Assembly (NCBI RefSeq): GCF_019931165.1
Contig: NZ_JAIOUP010000004.1
Coordinates: 1 to 64,000, forward strand
Direction: 5' to 3'
Length of the DNA stretch: 64,000 bases
Source of the DNA: Schnuerera sp. xch1
Lineage (GTDB): Bacteria > Bacillota > Clostridia > Tissierellales > Tepidimicrobiaceae
Shown here: positions 63,898 through 64,000 of the stretch, piece by piece
Numbering within the stretch: position 1 is the first letter of the stretch
Layout of the letters: the number at the start of each line of letters is the position of its first letter
Program-made: the position numbers and the translations under genes
Notes under the pieces: generated by a model
The model's database searches: none
What the model was told of the DNA's origin: nothing
The model's input: the letters and a program-made list of their open reading frames with translations, nothing else

Positions 63898-64000
63898 CTA
63901 TGATGCTTTTTCCAACTTTGATTCTTCATGGATTATTAGATCAGCTAATTCTTCCCCACCGCCGTGAATATTTCCAATACCAAAAATTGTTCTGTCACTA
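63898..64000 (-). CDS. pgsB: Poly-gamma-glutamate synthase PgsB/CapB, 3' end only
   Basis: The last 34 codons are visible: TIFGIGNIHGGGEELADLI, matching the GIGNI-G-GE end of the CapB ligase (Mur-ligase-like amide ligase that polymerises glutamate). It continues beyond the window. A 64-nt gap with AAGGAGG separates it from pgsC. Confidence 0.85.
   Translation of the reverse strand, partial: SDRTIFGIGNIHGGGEELADLIIHEESKLEKAS

Noticed and set aside
1-64000. CRISPR array, tRNA or rRNA genes, prophage or IS transposase
   Set aside because: No regularly spaced repeats, tRNA-like cloverleaf, rRNA sequence or transposase/integrase product was recognised.

Overview
The window reads as one low-GC chromosome segment of an anaerobic, spore-forming Firmicute of the Clostridia/Tissierellia type. 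Support comes from sporulation genes (spoIIE, spoVT, spoVG, yabP, yabQ), a one-iron superoxide reductase, a split B12-dependent methylmalonyl-CoA mutase and amino-acid fermentation genes. No rRNA, tRNA, CRISPR array, prophage or insertion-sequence transposase was seen. The species cannot be named from the sequence.

Layout. (1) 1-3.6 kb, minus strand: methylmalonyl-CoA operon (mutase large and B12 subunits, meaB, epimerase, start of a decarboxylase/carboxyltransferase). (2) 3.9-7.9 kb, minus: an amino-acid catabolic cassette (atypical DAACS symporter, class III aminotransferase, BKACE/Kce-like enzyme, DUF3870). Related structured terminator elements lie at both ends of it. (3) 8.3-29.6 kb, minus: the conserved Firmicute block, read in transcription order as spoVG, glmU, prs, pth, mfd, prsA-like, spoVT, spoVB-like, mazG, hup, rqcP, yabP, yabQ, divIC, yabR, spoIIE, tilS, hpt, ftsH. 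It parallels the Bacillus subtilis spoVG-to-ftsH region. (4) 29.9-37.4 kb: murC, an LCP ligase, pgi, a PAS-PP2C phosphatase, a PduO adenosyltransferase (which would make the cofactor for the mutase in region 1), an rRNA methyltransferase and superoxide reductase. (5) 37.4-49.4 kb: T-box-tyrS, a repeat-rich CAP protein, CoA Nudix hydrolase, peroxiredoxin, cold-shock protein, a sigma-54-controlled cysteine desulfidase with its activator, LURP-one protein, comEB, RNase H, arginase and a 2-hydroxyacid dehydrogenase. (6) 49.5-60 kb: a degenerate P-loop protein, metal transporters, a chemoreceptor, TPP-riboswitch-controlled tenA, a MarR-ABC exporter operon, a PerR-type regulator and a PspC protein. 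(7) 60.3-64 kb: an extracellular polymer locus. It has a four-repeat NlpC/P60 protein in which only the last repeat keeps the catalytic cysteine, facing pgsB-pgsC, a small membrane protein and a secreted poly-gamma-glutamate hydrolase.

How parts connect. Regions 1 and 2 plus pduO suggest acyl-CoA and amino-acid fermentation. The PerR-type regulator at 59.3 kb, a 7-1-7 box at the superoxide reductase promoter and a Fur/PerR-like palindrome at the peroxiredoxin promoter suggest a peroxide/iron regulon. The most novel-looking signals are the paired attenuator-like RNA elements at 3.8 and 8.0 kb, the NlpC/P60 pseudoenzyme next to the poly-gamma-glutamate genes, the symporter with altered substrate-site residues, and an inverted pair of 'GCCTGGCACC' hairpin repeats. 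Several minus-strand genes were given starts inside the longest reading frame because the Shine-Dalgarno sequence lies inside that frame; these are noted in the entries.
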